Part shown: piece after piece, positions 20,874 to 20,956 of the stretch | How positions within the stretch are numbered: position 1 is the first letter of the stretch | How the letters are laid out: every line of letters begins with the position of its first letter | From: DASVEE01 sp036399695 | Lineage (GTDB): Bacteria; Acidobacteriota; Thermoanaerobaculia; Gp7-AA8 | DNA length: 20,956 bases | Assembly: GCA_036399695.1 (NCBI GenBank) | Contig: DASWMP010000112.1 | Location: 1 to 20,956 of the forward strand | Direction: 5' to 3' | Position numbers and translations under genes: made by a program | The notes under the pieces: model-generated | Told to the model about the DNA's origin: nothing | Databases searched by the model: none | What the model saw: only the letters and a program-made list of their open reading frames with translations

Positions 20874-20956
20874 CTACTTCGTGAGCTCGACGCCGTTGGC
20901 CACGAAAGACACTTCGTTCGCGGTGCCGTCGGGGTTGCGCTTGAGTTTGGCGCCTT
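20874..20956 (-). CDS. C-terminal end of a truncated coding region
   Basis: The minus-strand frame open from the window edge ends at TAG (20876-20874) and reads GAKLKRNPDGTANEVSFVAN, then GVELTK. The alternating charged/hydrophobic pattern with 'PDG.ANEVSFVANGVEL' resembles the C-terminal beta-strands found after serine beta-lactamase-like hydrolases (DUF3471 type), but 26 residues are too few to assign. The body of the gene lies beyond the window. Confidence 0.55.
   Translation of the reverse strand, partial: GAKLKRNPDGTANEVSFVANGVELTK

Overview
The window is GC-rich bacterial chromosome, densely coded, with no rRNA, tRNA, integrase or transposase visible. The protein types fit a soil or sediment bacterium of the Acidobacteriota or a neighbouring phylum. 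They include an M56/BlaI pair with C-terminal TPRs, a zinc-ribbon Ser/Thr kinase with a PEGA tail, a large secreted M28 peptidase with a TolB-like propeller, and a bacterial deoxyhypusine-synthase-like protein. Many gaps carry palindromic repeats. The phylum is an inference, because no marker gene is present.

Layout. (1) 60-2674, minus: a BlaI-family repressor and an M56 (BlaR1-like) membrane peptidase, with a tandem operator-like site at 2690-2722. (2) 2799-6743, plus: a deoxyhypusine-synthase-like enzyme, then a 950-residue secreted M28 peptidase-PDZ-propeller protein with a palindromic repeat inserted in frame. (3) 7139-12629, minus: a tight four-gene operon encoding a TIR protein, a MoxR-type AAA+ ATPase, a vWA protein and a 788-residue protein with a degenerate metallophosphoesterase domain and a SLOG-like domain. 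(4) 12756-15950, minus: a small exported protein, Cu/Zn superoxide dismutase, a YdjY-domain protein and a MerA/LPD-type flavoprotein. (5) 15971-16460: a 23-unit, 21/22-bp minisatellite. (6) 16516-17307: a VOC protein and a convergent YjbQ. (7) 17365-20381, plus: a membrane Ser/Thr kinase overlapping an exported TPR-like protein. (8) 20382-20873: a non-coding block of hairpins bounded by inverted heptamer arrays, then the C-terminus of a minus-strand gene running off the right edge.

The most interesting system is region 3. MoxR + vWA + a large partner protein is the arrangement of the NTP-dependent 'ternary' conflict systems. Here the first gene is a TIR with the NADase-type glutamate, and the last carries a SLOG domain, the fold that senses TIR-made cyclic ADP-ribose isomers in Thoeris. 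The inferred model is an immune module in which a TIR consumes NAD or makes a nucleotide signal, a SLOG protein senses it, and a MoxR/vWA chaperone couple gates the response. The vWA metal site and the phosphoesterase active site both look degenerate, which points to regulatory or scaffold roles.

The second theme is repeats. At least five palindromic or tandem families occupy gene ends and gaps, and two have entered coding sequence (the M28 protein and the kinase linker).
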